Part shown: positions 17,474 through 26,740 of the stretch, one piece after another
How the letters are laid out: each line of letters begins with the position of its first letter
How positions within the stretch are numbered: position 1 is the stretch's first letter
Assembly (NCBI RefSeq): GCF_024054565.1
Contig: NZ_JAMXLR010000023.1
Location: 43,561 to 107,560 of the forward strand
Direction of reading: 5' to 3'
DNA length: 64,000 nucleotides
Source of the DNA: Aeoliella straminimaris
GTDB lineage: Bacteria; Planctomycetota; Planctomycetia; Pirellulales; Lacipirellulaceae
The notes under the pieces: model-generated
What the model was told of the DNA's origin: nothing
The model's database searches: none
What the model saw: the letters and a program-made list of their open reading frames with translations, nothing else
Made by a program: the position numbers and the translations under genes

Positions 17474-17548
17474 AAATGACCAAGGACAAATTCACAATGA
17501 CCAAACGGAAGCCTTGGTCATCTTCAATTCGTCACTGGTCATTCAACA
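17474..17548. repeat. Inverted repeat with AATGACCAA units (R3)
   Basis: AAAATGACCAAGG and CCTTGGTCATC pair across about 25 bases, with further AATGACCAA and TGGTCATT units. It lies between yicC and gmk. Confidence 0.55.
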
Positions 17549-18423
17549 TTTTGTACTTGTTCGCGGATGCGTTCCAGCGCGGCTTTCATCTCCACAACGT
17601 ACTGGCTGATCTCGCAGTCGTTGGCTTTCGAGCCGATGGTGTTGATCTCGCGGCCCATTTCCTGCGAAATGAACTCCAGCTTACGGCCCGAGCTTTCCTT
17701 GGCGTCGACCGTGTCGGCGAACTGGGCCAGGTGGCTTTTGAGCCGGACCAGTTCTTCGCTGATGTCACTCTTGTCGACAAACAGGCTCATTTCCCGCAGC
17801 AGGTCGGCTGGCTCGACCGTGACGTTCAGTTCCGAGAGAGCCCTGTTCACTCGCTCGGTTAGCCGCTCGCGGTATCCCACGGAGACGTTCGGCGCGCGAT
17901 GCTCGATGGCCGCTACCTGCTGATCGATCACATTGCAGTTCTCCAGCAAGTCGGCCGCCAGGGCTCGGCCTTCCGCCTCGCGCATCTTGGTGAGCGAAGC
18001 CAGGGCTTCCCGCAGCGTTGGTTCGATCTGCGGCCAGTCCTCCTGCGATTCTTGCTCGGGGGCACGGCGATCGTCGATCACGCCGGGTAGCGTGAGCATT
18101 TGACTGATCGAGATTGATCCCTCGATGCCCGCCTTGTCGGCGACCTGCTGGGCCTGCTCGATGTAGCTCTTGAGCACCTCGGCATTGATGCGGTAGTCGT
18201 CCGGCGCCGTGGCACGCTGGACATGCATGTTAAGCTGCACGGTGCCACGACGGACTCGCTTGCGAACCAGGGCATCGATTTGCGGCTCGAGTGCGCCGTA
18301 GCCTTCGCTGGTGCGGAGGCTCAATTTGTAGTGGCGGCTGTTGATGGTGCGAAGCTCCACGGCCACCGACAATGTGTCGAACCGGTTATGAGCTTCGCCG
18401 AAGCCTGTCATGCTGAGGAGCAC
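17539..18423 (-). CDS. yicC: YicC-family endoribonuclease
   Basis: A 294-residue YicC protein. The GTG start gives MLLSMTGFGEA, which matches the family start MIRSMTGFG, and GGAGG lies about ten bases upstream. Residues 1-155 are the YicC_N domain, and the last about 85 (from about 210) form the DUF1763 domain with the conserved KLEFISQEMGREINTIGSKA. Members are endoribonucleases involved in RNA turnover and stress responses. It heads the yicC-gmk-rpoZ-coaC run, which is a conserved order. Confidence 0.92.
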   Translation of the reverse strand: MLLSMTGFGEAHNRFDTLSVAVELRTINSRHYKLSLRTSEGYGALEPQIDALVRKRVRRGTVQLNMHVQRATAPDDYRINAEVLKSYIEQAQQVADKAGIEGSISISQMLTLPGVIDDRRAPEQESQEDWPQIEPTLREALASLTKMREAEGRALAADLLENCNVIDQQVAAIEHRAPNVSVGYRERLTERVNRALSELNVTVEPADLLREMSLFVDKSDISEELVRLKSHLAQFADTVDAKESSGRKLEFISQEMGREINTIGSKANDCEISQYVVEMKAALERIREQVQNVE

Positions 18424-18458
18424 AGCGGGTAACCCTCCGTAGCGTGAAAGCGAGGTGG

Positions 18459-18863
18459 TTACTCTTCGCTGGACGACGAATCGCTAGACGACGATTCTTC
18501 GGTGGTCGCACTGCTCGAATCGCCCGCTTCGCTGGACGACTCCTCGGCTGCGCCGGTGCCGGTGCCTTCGGTTTCGGTTTGTACCGACCGCTTCTCGTCG
18601 AGTCCGCCGAGTTTGCTGCTGCCTGCTCCGCCCCGGCCGTTGGCGAAGTAGAGCGTGGCGACGATGCAGACGAACATCCAGATCAGGGCCGTGTAGGCGG
18701 TGATCTTGGTGAACGCATCACCTGCCTTGGCACCGAAGGCACTGGAGCCTCCCGGTCCGCCGAGCGCACCAGCGAGTCCACCACCACGTCCTCGCTGAAC
18801 CAGGATCAGCAGGATCATGAACAGGGCGATCAGGAACAAGGCAACTTGAAATAAAGCTTCCAT
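18459..18863 (-). CDS. secG: Preprotein translocase subunit SecG with acidic Ser/Glu tail
   Basis: A 134-residue SecG, a small partner of SecYE in protein export. Two membrane segments are at about 3-21 and 53-73, joined by the family loop [16 protein letters not shown]. After residue 80 comes a tail of about 55 residues made almost only of Ser, Glu, Thr, Gly and Asp, which is longer than in most SecG proteins. ATG 18863 is set by the hydrophobic start [15 protein letters not shown]. It follows tpiA by 97 bases, as in many bacteria. Confidence 0.88.
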   Translation of the reverse strand: MEALFQVALFLIALFMILLILVQRGRGGGLAGALGGPGGSSAFGAKAGDAFTKITAYTALIWMFVCIVATLYFANGRGGAGSSKLGGLDEKRSVQTETEGTGTGAAEESSSEAGDSSSATTEESSSSDSSSSEE

Positions 18864-18899
18864 CGATCTCGCTTGGGTTGGGACACCAAAACGGCGATC

Positions 18900-18919
18900 G
18901 CCCGGCGATGAAGCCGGGC
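18900..18919 (-). terminator. Hairpin between tpiA and secG
   Basis: Seven-base stem GCCCGGC / GCCGGGC with a six-base loop. Read on the minus strand it is followed by GATCGCCGTTTTGG. It could be a weak terminator or an mRNA-stabilising hairpin that separates tpiA from secG. Confidence 0.4.
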
Positions 18920-18960
18920 GGCCGCCTTTTGTTGTAAATTGTAGCCGACAGCACGCGGCC

Positions 18961-19713
<753 letters not shown>

Positions 19714-19775
19714 GGTGGGGGGTCTCCATATTTCAACTCGTTTGATGTCCAACCGAGGGTGTCGGTTCGACCAGG

Positions 19776-19848
19776 TATTAGGTGTTAAGCGTTAGGCGGT
19801 CGAACTCAGTCGCCACCTCCGAACGCCTAACATCTAACGCCTAAAAAC
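19776..19848. repeat. Inverted repeat with TTAGGCG-type arms (R4)
   Basis: TTAGGTGTTAAGCGTTAGGCG and CGCCTAACATCTAACGCCTA form imperfect arms of about 20 bases around a 25-base loop. It lies between tpiA and aroF and overlaps the last bases of aroF. Confidence 0.6.
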
Positions 19849-20866
19849 TCTTACCAACGGCCTCCGCCACTTTTCTGATCTGGGCGGCGAGGTCTTTGTA
19901 TTGTTCGGGCAGCAATGCCTGCGGGCCGTCGCTCATTGCTTCTTCAGGGCAGTTGTGTACTTCGATGTGCACGCCGTCGGCACCGCATGCCGCGGCAGCC
20001 AGGGCACACGCGGGGATCAACTCGGGGCGGCCCGTAGCGTGGCTCGGGTCGACGATGATCGGCAGGTGCGACATCAACTGCACCTGCGGCACCGCGGCGA
20101 TGTCGAGCATGTTGCGGCACGCATTGTCGAAGCCCTTCACGCCCCGCTCGCACAGCACCACTTCGGTGGTGCCGTTGGCGATCACGTACTCGGCGCTCAT
20201 CAACAGGTCCTTCACTGTGGCCGCCATACCCCGCTTCAGCAGCACGGGCTTCTTGGTCATGCCGACTTCGGTGAGCAGAACAAAGTTCTGCATGTTCCGC
20301 GCGCCAAGCTGAATCATGTCGGTGTACTCGGCGATCAACTCCACATGGCGGGGGTCGATGGCCTCGGTCACGACGGGCATGCCATGCTTGTCGCCCACCT
20401 CGCGGAGGATCTTCAGGCCCTCTTCGCCCAGGCCCTGGAACGAGTAGGGACTGGTCCGCGGCTTGTAGGCTCCGCCGCGAAGCACGTTCGCGCCGGCCGC
20501 CTTGATCTCGCCAGCAATCTCGTCCAGACGCTCGCCGCTCTCGATGGCACACGGGCCGGCAATCATGCCAAAGTGGCCGCCGCCGATCTTTGTCACCGCC
20601 TTGCCGGAGCCGATTTCCACCACCGAAGGTTGCGGGTGCGCCTCGCGGCTGGCCAGCTTATAGGCCGGCATGACGGGCATGGCGTCTTCGACGCCTGGGA
20701 TGGCTTTGAGCGGCGCGGTTTGGATCTTCTCCTCGTCGCCAATCACCCCGACCACGGTGCGGTAGGTGCCTTTGCTCAAGTGAGCCTTGAGGCCCATCGC
20801 CTCGATCCGCTCGACCACGTGATCGATCTGGTCGTCCGTGGCACCGTTTTTCAGAATTATGATCAT
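19841..20866 (-). CDS. aroF: 3-deoxy-7-phosphoheptulonate synthase (type I-beta DAHP synthase)
   Basis: A 341-residue enzyme of the first shikimate step. Residues 1-68 are an N-terminal ferredoxin-like regulatory domain ([21 protein letters not shown]) as in the Thermotoga-type enzyme, and the barrel follows with GPCAIES (about 104-110), [14 protein letters not shown] (about 132-145), the PEP-site lysine in VLLKRGM and the metal ligands in VDPSHATG and HIEVHNCP. The extra N-terminal domain usually gives feedback control by tyrosine or phenylalanine. pheA is next upstream on the same strand, which suits a small aromatic amino-acid operon. Confidence 0.93.
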   Translation of the reverse strand: MIIILKNGATDDQIDHVVERIEAMGLKAHLSKGTYRTVVGVIGDEEKIQTAPLKAIPGVEDAMPVMPAYKLASREAHPQPSVVEIGSGKAVTKIGGGHFGMIAGPCAIESGERLDEIAGEIKAAGANVLRGGAYKPRTSPYSFQGLGEEGLKILREVGDKHGMPVVTEAIDPRHVELIAEYTDMIQLGARNMQNFVLLTEVGMTKKPVLLKRGMAATVKDLLMSAEYVIANGTTEVVLCERGVKGFDNACRNMLDIAAVPQVQLMSHLPIIVDPSHATGRPELIPACALAAAACGADGVHIEVHNCPEEAMSDGPQALLPEQYKDLAAQIRKVAEAVGKSF

Positions 20867-20884
20867 GGGGGAGCTGGGGGCTCA

Positions 20885-20955
20885 GGGCTGTAGCCGGATT
20901 CGCAAGAATCCGGGGGCTGAGGAGGAGCACTGAATTCTTGCGAATCCAGCTACGA
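20885..20955. repeat. Inverted repeat with GGATTCGCAAGAATC arms (R5)
   Basis: GTAGCCGGATTCGCAAGAAT and ATTCTTGCGAATCCAGCTAC form arms of about 20 bases with two mismatches, 30 bases apart, between pheA and aroF. Each arm also contains its own short palindrome (GATTCGCAAGAATC). Confidence 0.65.
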
Positions 20956-20969
20956 AACGTCCCCAAATC

Positions 20970-22022
20970 CTAGCCGATAGGCTCCCGATGCGCATAGGAC
21001 CCAAGCACCACCAGTTGCTGGGCCTTTTTCTCCAGTGCTGCGATGGCCTTCTTGGCTCGGGCCTCCGTGGCGTGGCCGACGAATTCGATGAAGAAAAGAT
21101 AACGCCCGCGGCTGCCCGCTACGGGGAAGCTCTCGATCCAGGTCATGTTCAGTCGATTCCGCTTGAACACGGCCATCGCATCGGCCAGGGCGCCCGGTTC
21201 GTGGCTGATTTCGAGCATCAGAGCGGTCTTGTCATTGCCGGTCTTGGCAGCCATCTCGCGGCCGATCACGGCAAAGCGGGTAACGTTGTCCTTATTGTCT
21301 TCGATGTTGGGCACCAACACCGACAGGCCGTACTGTGCGGCCGCCTGGGCGCTGGCGATGGCAGCCACCGTTGGATCGTTGGCGGCGGTCTGGGCTGCTT
21401 CGGCAGTGCTGGCGACGGGGTGGCATTCGGCGCCCGGCAGGTGCCTGGCCAGCCAGTTTCGGCACTGCGAAAGTGCCTGTGGCTTGCTCTCCACGCGACG
21501 CACTTCGGCCCGCGCGCCCGAGCCTAACAGACAGTGATGAATCACCAGCGGCAGCTCACCGCAGATGCTCACGCTCGCCTTGGCGAAGCACTCCAGGGTG
21601 TCGCTCACGCGGCCATCGGTGGAGTTCTCCATCGGCACGATGCCAAACGCCGCGGTGCCTTGCTGCACTTCTTCGAACACCGCTGCGATGGTCGCCACGG
21701 GCACCAGGTCGGCTGCCGCGCCAAAGTGTTCGATGGCCGCAATGTGGCTGAAGGTATGTTCGGGGCCCAGGTACGCAATGCGTTCGCTGCCGGTGAGCGT
21801 GCGACACGCGGCCACGATTTCGCGAAACACGGCCGACACCGCTTCGCTGGCCAGCGGCCCGCGATGGCGAGTCACAGCCTTGGCGGCGGCATCTTCGGCA
21901 ACCTGATGCGACTCGCTGGCCAGTTCCGCGCGGCGCTCCAGCAGCTTGAGGATCTCGCGATCCACGCTGTCGATTTCCCGCTTGGGACTCGCGGTTCGCG
22001 TCGTCTTTTTCTTTTTGGCCAT
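20970..22022 (-). CDS. pheA: Bifunctional chorismate mutase / prephenate dehydratase
   Basis: A 350-residue P-protein for phenylalanine synthesis. It opens with a Lys/Thr-rich start, then a chorismate mutase helix domain (about 15-75: REIDSVDREILKLLERRAELA). The dehydratase domain (about 80-260) shows YLGPEHTFSHIAA, ENSTDGRVSDTL and the catalytic TRF in NVTRFAVIG. A C-terminal ACT domain (about 268-345) has the ESFP site that binds phenylalanine for feedback. The start is ATG 22022. It lies upstream of aroF. Confidence 0.93.
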   Translation of the reverse strand: MAKKKKTTRTASPKREIDSVDREILKLLERRAELASESHQVAEDAAAKAVTRHRGPLASEAVSAVFREIVAACRTLTGSERIAYLGPEHTFSHIAAIEHFGAAADLVPVATIAAVFEEVQQGTAAFGIVPMENSTDGRVSDTLECFAKASVSICGELPLVIHHCLLGSGARAEVRRVESKPQALSQCRNWLARHLPGAECHPVASTAEAAQTAANDPTVAAIASAQAAAQYGLSVLVPNIEDNKDNVTRFAVIGREMAAKTGNDKTALMLEISHEPGALADAMAVFKRNRLNMTWIESFPVAGSRGRYLFFIEFVGHATEARAKKAIAALEKKAQQLVVLGSYAHREPIG

Positions 22023-22027
22023 GAGTT

Positions 22028-22078
22028 AAGAATCAGTCGCGGATCTGCACAGATTGGAGCGGATTCACGCGGATCTTT
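22028..22078 (-). repeat. Dispersed repeat R1 (minus orientation), pheA side
   Basis: It contains AATCAGTCGCGGAT and GATTGGAGCGGATT as in copy 1 at 14471-14550. Confidence 0.65.
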
Positions 22079-22160
22079 GAATGAGTAATTTATTCGTCCA
22101 GGAGGTTCGCCGGTGCGACTTCCATGCGGCGGTTGACTCGTGCACCTGCCAACGCACCAG

Positions 22161-22210
22161 ATTCAGATCCGCGACCATCCGTTCAAACCCGCGTTCATCC
22201 GCGACGAATT
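22161..22210 (+). repeat. Dispersed repeat R1 (plus orientation), dnaK side
   Basis: GATCCGCGACCATCCG followed by CGCGTTCATCCGCGACGAAT. It forms an inverted pair with 22028-22078. Confidence 0.65.
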
Positions 22211-22447
22211 TAAACCGCCAAATTCACCCTGCCACCCAATTGTAAGTCCTTATCGGTGGCCAAGTTGCTCCTGGCAGCCTGCCAAGTTGACTGCCAGTTT
22301 GGTCGGGTGGGCGGGTGCTGGCACGCAGGTGGCAGTCAATTTGGCAGCCCCGGCAAGTTTGGCGGGGCCGGAGAACGTGTTCTCCGCGTGTCGTAAGTTG
22401 TTGTTTTCAGGCATCTTACAGCAATTTATTGCTTTTGCCAGGGGGAC

Positions 22448-22463
22448 CGGCACACTCTTTGCT
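22448..22463 (+). promoter_or_regulatory. Possible sigma-54 promoter upstream of dnaK
   Basis: CGGCACACTCTTTGCT has the GG-N10-GC spacing and both conserved halves (GGCAC and TTGC) of a -24/-12 promoter. The expected start would give a leader of about 140 bases to dnaK. An enhancer-binding activator is not in the window, so this is a sequence match only. Confidence 0.35.
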
Positions 22464-22615
22464 TTCTCCCTTCGGCGTACCGGTCTGCACTGGGCCGAAC
22501 AAATACAAGTTTACGACCCCCAATTCCATATATTCAGCAATTAAGAATTCATGCCGCTGCTCCTGTTGGCGGTTAATGACACGCGAGAATAGATCGCGAG
22601 AGAGAGAGGAATCTC

Positions 22616-24529
22616 ATGGCTACTGGCGAAAAAATCATTGGTATCGACCTCGGCACCACCAACTCGGTGGTCTCCGTAATGGAAGGCAAAGAAGCCAAGG
22701 TCATTCCCAATCCCGAAGGCAATCGCCTGACGCCCAGCGTCGTGGCGTTCACCGACAAGGGCGAAGTCCTGGTTGGCGAGCCCGCGCGTCGTCAAGCGGT
22801 GACCAACCCCACCAAGACCGTCTACTCCATCAAACGCTTCATGGGCCGCCGCCACAACGAGGTGGCCAGCGAAGAGAAGATGGTGCCGTACGAAGTGACC
22901 GGCGGCAGCGAAGACTACGTGAAGGTGAAGGTCGGCGATCGGGAGTTCACTCCGCCAGAGATCTCCGCCAAGGTGTTGGTGAAGCTCAAGGAGTCGGCCG
23001 AGGCGTACCTGGGACACAAGGTGAACAAGGCCGTCATTACCGTGCCGGCTTACTTTAACGACGCACAGCGTCAGGCCACGAAGGACGCCGGGCAGATCGC
23101 CGGGCTCGAAGTGGCTCGTATCATCAACGAACCGACCGCCGCGTCGCTTGCTTATGGTCTCGACAAGAAGACTCAAGAGACCATCTGCGTGTTCGACCTT
23201 GGTGGTGGTACGTTCGACGTGTCGATCCTCGAAGTGGCCGATGGCGTGTTCCGCGTCATCAGCACCAATGGCGATACCCACCTGGGTGGCGACGACTTCG
23301 ACGAAGAGTTGATCAACTACGTGGCCGACGAGTTCCAGAAGGAGCAGGGCATCGACCTCCGCAAGGACACGATGGCCCTGCAGCGTCTGCAAGAGGCCTG
23401 CGAAAAGGCCAAGAAGGAACTCAGCTCCGCGCAGTCGACCGACATCAACCTGCCGTTCATCACCGCCGACTCGAGCGGGCCCAAGCACTTGCAGATGAGC
23501 ATCACCCGGGCCAAGTTCGAAGAACTGGTCGATGGGCTGGTGGAGCGTGTGCGTGGTCCCGTGATGCAAGCCCTGGAGGATGCGAAGCTCGACCCCTCGA
23601 AGATCGACGAAGTCGTTCTGGTGGGTGGCTCGACGCGTATCCCCAAGGTGCAGGAACTGGTCAAGAAGATCTTTGGCAAGGACCCGCACAAGGGCGTGAA
23701 TCCCGACGAAGTCGTGGCCGTGGGCGCCGCTATTCAAGCTGGCGTGTTGGCGGGCGACGTGCAGGATATTCTGCTGCTCGACGTCACTCCGCTGTCGTTA
23801 GGCATCGAGACCCTGGGTGGCGTGATGACCAAGCTGGTGGAGAAAAACACCACCATTCCGGTCGAACGCAAGCAGGTGTTCAGCACCGCCGACGACAACC
23901 AGACAGCGGTGACGGTACGCGTGTTCCAAGGCGAACGTGAGATGTGTGCCGACAACCGGCTGCTGGGCGAGTTTAACCTCGAAGGCATTCCGCCCGCGCC
24001 GCGGGGTGTGCCGCAGATTGAGGTGAAGTTCGACCTCGACGCCAACGGCATCCTGAACGTGGCCGCCAAGGACCTGGGTACCGGTGTGGAGCAAACGGTG
24101 AAGATCGAGCAATCTTCGGGCTTGTCGGAAGACGAGATCAAGAAGATGCAGGAAGACGCCGCGGCTCACGCCGAAGAGGACAAGAAGAAGCGCGAGCTCG
24201 TGGAACAGCGAAACCGTGCCGACAGCTTGGCCTACCAGGTGGAGAAGACGCTCAAGGAGCAAGGCGACAAGATCTCCGACTCCGACAAGGCGCCGATCGA
24301 AGCGGCCATTACCAAGGTCCGCGAAGCGGCCAAGGAAGACGATCCGGAGAAGATCAAGACGGCCATCTCCGAGCTCGAAGCGGCTAGCCACGCCATGAGC
24401 GAGGCGATGTACAAGCAGGCCACGGCCGACGGCTCGAACGTCAATGACGAAACCGTGGGCGCCACCGCCGGCAAGGGCGGTGACGACGACGACGTCGTGG
24501 ACGCCGAGTTTGAAGTGAAGGAAGACTAA
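22616..24529 (+). CDS. dnaK: Chaperone DnaK (Hsp70)
   Basis: A 637-residue Hsp70. The ATPase domain (about 1-385) has [13 protein letters not shown], the phosphate loop [14 protein letters not shown] and [10 protein letters not shown]. The linker [18 protein letters not shown] leads to the peptide-binding domain, with a C-terminal helical lid and the acidic end [16 protein letters not shown] purine-rich GAGAGAGAGGA stretch precedes the ATG. grpE and dnaJ are not adjacent, so dnaK is a single-gene unit with its own terminator. Confidence 0.97.
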   Translation: MATGEKIIGIDLGTTNSVVSVMEGKEAKVIPNPEGNRLTPSVVAFTDKGEVLVGEPARRQAVTNPTKTVYSIKRFMGRRHNEVASEEKMVPYEVTGGSEDYVKVKVGDREFTPPEISAKVLVKLKESAEAYLGHKVNKAVITVPAYFNDAQRQATKDAGQIAGLEVARIINEPTAASLAYGLDKKTQETICVFDLGGGTFDVSILEVADGVFRVISTNGDTHLGGDDFDEELINYVADEFQKEQGIDLRKDTMALQRLQEACEKAKKELSSAQSTDINLPFITADSSGPKHLQMSITRAKFEELVDGLVERVRGPVMQALEDAKLDPSKIDEVVLVGGSTRIPKVQELVKKIFGKDPHKGVNPDEVVAVGAAIQAGVLAGDVQDILLLDVTPLSLGIETLGGVMTKLVEKNTTIPVERKQVFSTADDNQTAVTVRVFQGEREMCADNRLLGEFNLEGIPPAPRGVPQIEVKFDLDANGILNVAAKDLGTGVEQTVKIEQSSGLSEDEIKKMQEDAAAHAEEDKKKRELVEQRNRADSLAYQVEKTLKEQGDKISDSDKAPIEAAITKVREAAKEDDPEKIKTAISELEAASHAMSEAMYKQATADGSNVNDETVGATAGKGGDDDDVVDAEFEVKED

Positions 24530-24608
24530 GAAGCTGTGGGCTGTTAGCTGTAAGCTTTGGGCTTGCAGTGACCGGCCAGCAGTTTTGGTTATACAGTCCG
24601 ATCCAGTT

Positions 24609-24632
24609 GCCGCGGAGCTTCGGCTCCGCGGC
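24609..24632. repeat. Strong GC hairpin with TTCG loop after dnaK
   Basis: Ten-base perfect stem GCCGCGGAGC / GCTCCGCGGC with a TTCG loop. No T-tract follows, so it looks like an mRNA-protecting or repeat hairpin rather than a terminator. Confidence 0.55.
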
Positions 24633-24713
24633 GCTTGGGTCACCCGCTGAGTTCGAGATTTTCACCCCAGGTTCAAAGCTGAATAGATAACCAACGCGAG
24701 CATCATCGACCAG

Positions 24714-24744
24714 CAAGGCAGGTGTTCGCACCTGCCTTTTTTTA
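24714..24744 (+). terminator. Rho-independent terminator downstream of dnaK
   Basis: Perfect stem AAGGCAGGTG / CACCTGCCTT with a TTCG loop, running straight into seven T. It is a textbook intrinsic terminator, 185 bases after the dnaK stop. Confidence 0.85.
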
Positions 24745-24760
24745 TGGAGTGAGAGCACAT

Positions 24761-24835
24761 GGGTGGCTGGGGCCGAGCTCCGCGAGCCCCCAGGGGCGCA
24801 AACTGTGGGCTCGCTGGACTCGACCACAGCCATCC
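24761..24835. repeat. Palindromic repeat R6, copy A
   Basis: GGGTGGCTGGGGCCGAGCTC at the left and GGACTCGACCACAGCCATCC at the right are inverted arms around a GC-rich middle with TGTGGGCTCGC. The same element is at 25188-25263 and 26616-26691. Confidence 0.7.
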
Positions 24836-24855
24836 GAACAGTTCAAGGATTGTCC

Positions 24856-25107
24856 ATGAACGGCGTGCAACTTGCCTGGTACCTGGGTATCCGAGCCGTG
24901 GCGGTTGTGGTGGGGCTGTACCTGCTACATCGCCTGGCGTTGGGGCTCGAGGCCCGTGGGCTTATTTACTACTTGAACAAGAAACCAAATAGCAGTGGTG
25001 TGACGGCCGCTGCCTGGGAGTTCGATCGACTCACTCGTCCCTCGGTCGAACATCACGTTGCGGCCGAAGATGAGCAAGTGGAGAGCGAAGAGAACGATGG
25101 CGAGTAG
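24856..25107 (+). CDS. Small membrane protein
   Basis: An 83-residue protein. ATG 24856 has AAGGA seven bases upstream; the longer open frame begins inside a repeat and is not used. One membrane helix (about 8-24, AVAVVVGLYLLHRLAL) is followed by LEARGLIYYLNKKP and a soluble acidic tail ending EDEQVESEENDGE. Similar short proteins with the LEARG-IYY pattern occur in planctomycetes, but I know no function. Confidence 0.6.
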   Translation: MNGVQLAWYLGIRAVAVVVGLYLLHRLALGLEARGLIYYLNKKPNSSGVTAAAWEFDRLTRPSVEHHVAAEDEQVESEENDGE

Positions 25108-25187
25108 GTAATCAAGCCGCAGTGGCTTTGTAGGAATCTTACACGCGTTTGATAAGATGAAGGTTGCGAAGCGTCTGGCCACTCCAG

Positions 25188-25263
25188 GGTGGCTGTGGTC
25201 GAGTTCAACGATGGGCACAGGCAGATAAATTGTGAGCTTGCAGGACTCGACTCCAGACACCCC
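25188..25263. repeat. Palindromic repeat R6, copy B (decayed right arm)
   Basis: GGGTGGCTGTGGTCGAGTTC at the left and GCAGGACTCGACTCCAGACA at the right. The right arm has drifted from the other copies. Confidence 0.6.
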
Positions 25264-25597
25264 AAATTACCAGAAAGGTTTTGGGCCAATGCGGAAAGCC
25301 GGTGGGGGAAACTCGTGGAGTTTTGTCGCACTTCCCGGCGGAAAGTCCCTGAAAAAACAGTGTGAAACGCGAGTGAGATGGGACAAAACTAACAGTGTTT
25401 TGGGCCCATGAATGTTGTTCCCCCATGTTGGCCCAAAACATGTTGGCCCAAAACCCTTTGTTCCGAATCGCTATGTCCCGAAACCCAGTTCCGACGAGGT
25501 GTAGCTCGTCGGCTGTGGGCGGCGAGTAAGTAAAAGTTGTTGGCAATCCCACAATCCACAAATCCCTGACTCCTGAATCCTGACCCCTGCCGCCACT
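25264..25597. other. Intergenic region with TTTTGGGCC / GGCCCAAAA repeats
   Basis: No gene is seen. TTTTGGGCCAATG (25276) and TTTTGGGCCCATG (25397) are mirrored by two tandem copies of CATGTTGGCCCAAAA (25423-25452). GACGAGGTGTAGCTCGTC forms a hairpin near 25491. The region ends with CTCCTGAATCCTGACCCCT just before the GH43 start. Confidence 0.5.
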
Positions 25598-26605
25598 ATG
25601 CACCGATCCATGACGTACGCCGTTGCTACTGCCATTACCGCGACCTTACTGCTCGCCCCGTTGTCGGCGGCCAAGAATCCCATCGATCCTGGTTGGTACG
25701 CCGATCCGGAGGTGGCCGTGTTTGGCGAGCGGTATTGGATTTATCCGACCACCAGTGCGAAGTATGACGAGCAGGTCTACTTCGACGCGTTCAGCTCGCC
25801 CGACCTGGTGAACTGGAAGAAGCACGAGCGGATTTTGACCGCCGACGACATCACCTGGGCTCGCCGGGCGATGTGGGCGCCCTGCTGTGTAGAAAACAAC
25901 GGCAAATACTACTTGTTCTTTGCCGCCAACGACCTGCAGCGGCCAGGCGGGCCGCTATACGACAAAGATAACCCGAACAACCACACCGGCGGCATTGGTG
26001 TCGCCGTGGCCGATCGGCCCGAGGGTCCGTTCAAGGACCTGTTGGGTAAACCGCTGATTGCCGAGTTCCACCACAATGCCCAACCGATCGACCAGTGCGT
26101 GTTCCAGGACGACGATGGCACCTGGTACCTGTATTACGGCGGTTGGGGCCACTGCAACGTGGGCCGCTTGAAGGACGACTTTACCGGCATCGAACCCTTC
26201 GATGATGGGCAGTTGTTCCACGAGATCACGCCTCGCGGGTATGTGGAAGGACCCGTGATGTTCAAGCGGGACGGCAAGTACTACTTCATGTGGTCGCAGG
26301 GTGGTTGGACCAACGGCACCTATCATGTTGCCTACGCGATCGCTGATTCGCCGACCGGACCGTTCAAGCGAGTCGGTACGGTGCTCGAGTCGGACGAGAA
26401 CATCGCCACTGGCGCCGGTCACCACTCGGTGCTGCGTTCGCCGGCGAGCGGCGACTGGTATATCGTGTACCACCGCCGGCCGATCCCGAACAAAGACCGC
26501 GACCACCGCGTTACGTGTGTAGATCGGCTCGAGTTCAACGACGATGGAACCATTAAGCCCGTAAAAATGACCTTCGAAGGCGTGAAAGCGGATGCTTTGA
26601 AGTAG
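25598..26605 (+). CDS. Secreted glycoside hydrolase family 43-like enzyme
   Basis: A 335-residue protein with a signal peptide (1-25, ending LSAAK). It is a five-bladed propeller of the GH43 type. D36 in WYADPEV is the expected general base, D165 in QPIDQCVFQDDDG the pKa-modulating Asp, and E217 in GYVEGPVMF the general acid. GH43 enzymes act on arabinans, xylans or galactans; the exact substrate is open. There is no accessory carbohydrate-binding module. No Shine-Dalgarno is visible, and the start could also be the Met four codons on. It stands between two R6 repeats. Confidence 0.87.
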   Translation: MHRSMTYAVATAITATLLLAPLSAAKNPIDPGWYADPEVAVFGERYWIYPTTSAKYDEQVYFDAFSSPDLVNWKKHERILTADDITWARRAMWAPCCVENNGKYYLFFAANDLQRPGGPLYDKDNPNNHTGGIGVAVADRPEGPFKDLLGKPLIAEFHHNAQPIDQCVFQDDDGTWYLYYGGWGHCNVGRLKDDFTGIEPFDDGQLFHEITPRGYVEGPVMFKRDGKYYFMWSQGGWTNGTYHVAYAIADSPTGPFKRVGTVLESDENIATGAGHHSVLRSPASGDWYIVYHRRPIPNKDRDHRVTCVDRLEFNDDGTIKPVKMTFEGVKADALK

Positions 26606-26615
26606 CAGAGATTTT

Positions 26616-26691
26616 GGGTGGCTGTGGTCGAGTTGAGCTCGCCCACAGTAGCTATGACCTGTGGGCTCGCAGGACTCGACCACAGCCACCC
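26616..26691. repeat. Palindromic repeat R6, copy C
   Basis: GGGTGGCTGTGGTCGAGTTG at the left and CAGGACTCGACCACAGCCAC at the right. The arms pair over about 19 bases. It lies between the GH43 stop and the clpB start. Confidence 0.7.
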
Positions 26692-26740
26692 GACCGCGTC
26701 GAATTACTTTCCGACCCCTGAATCCTACCCCCTCCCTACC

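Larger units (their letters stand above)
22023..22615. other. Divergent pheA/dnaK intergenic region
   Basis: It holds two R1 repeats in inverted orientation (22028-22078 and 22161-22210) and a segment with repeated CCAAGTT, GCCAGTTTGG and GGCAGTCAATTTGGCAG units (22258-22365). A possible sigma-54 site lies at 22448-22463. I see no CIRCE element. Confidence 0.5.

Noticed and set aside
22211..22615. CIRCE element upstream of dnaK
   Set aside because: I looked for TTAGCACTC and GAGTGCTAA halves and found none.
22541..23737. A 398-codon minus-strand frame in dnaK
   Set aside because: Antisense shadow of dnaK, which is certain.
25423..25452. CRISPR-like tandem repeat
   Set aside because: Only two adjacent 15-base copies with no spacers, so it is not a CRISPR array. 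No cas genes are in the window.
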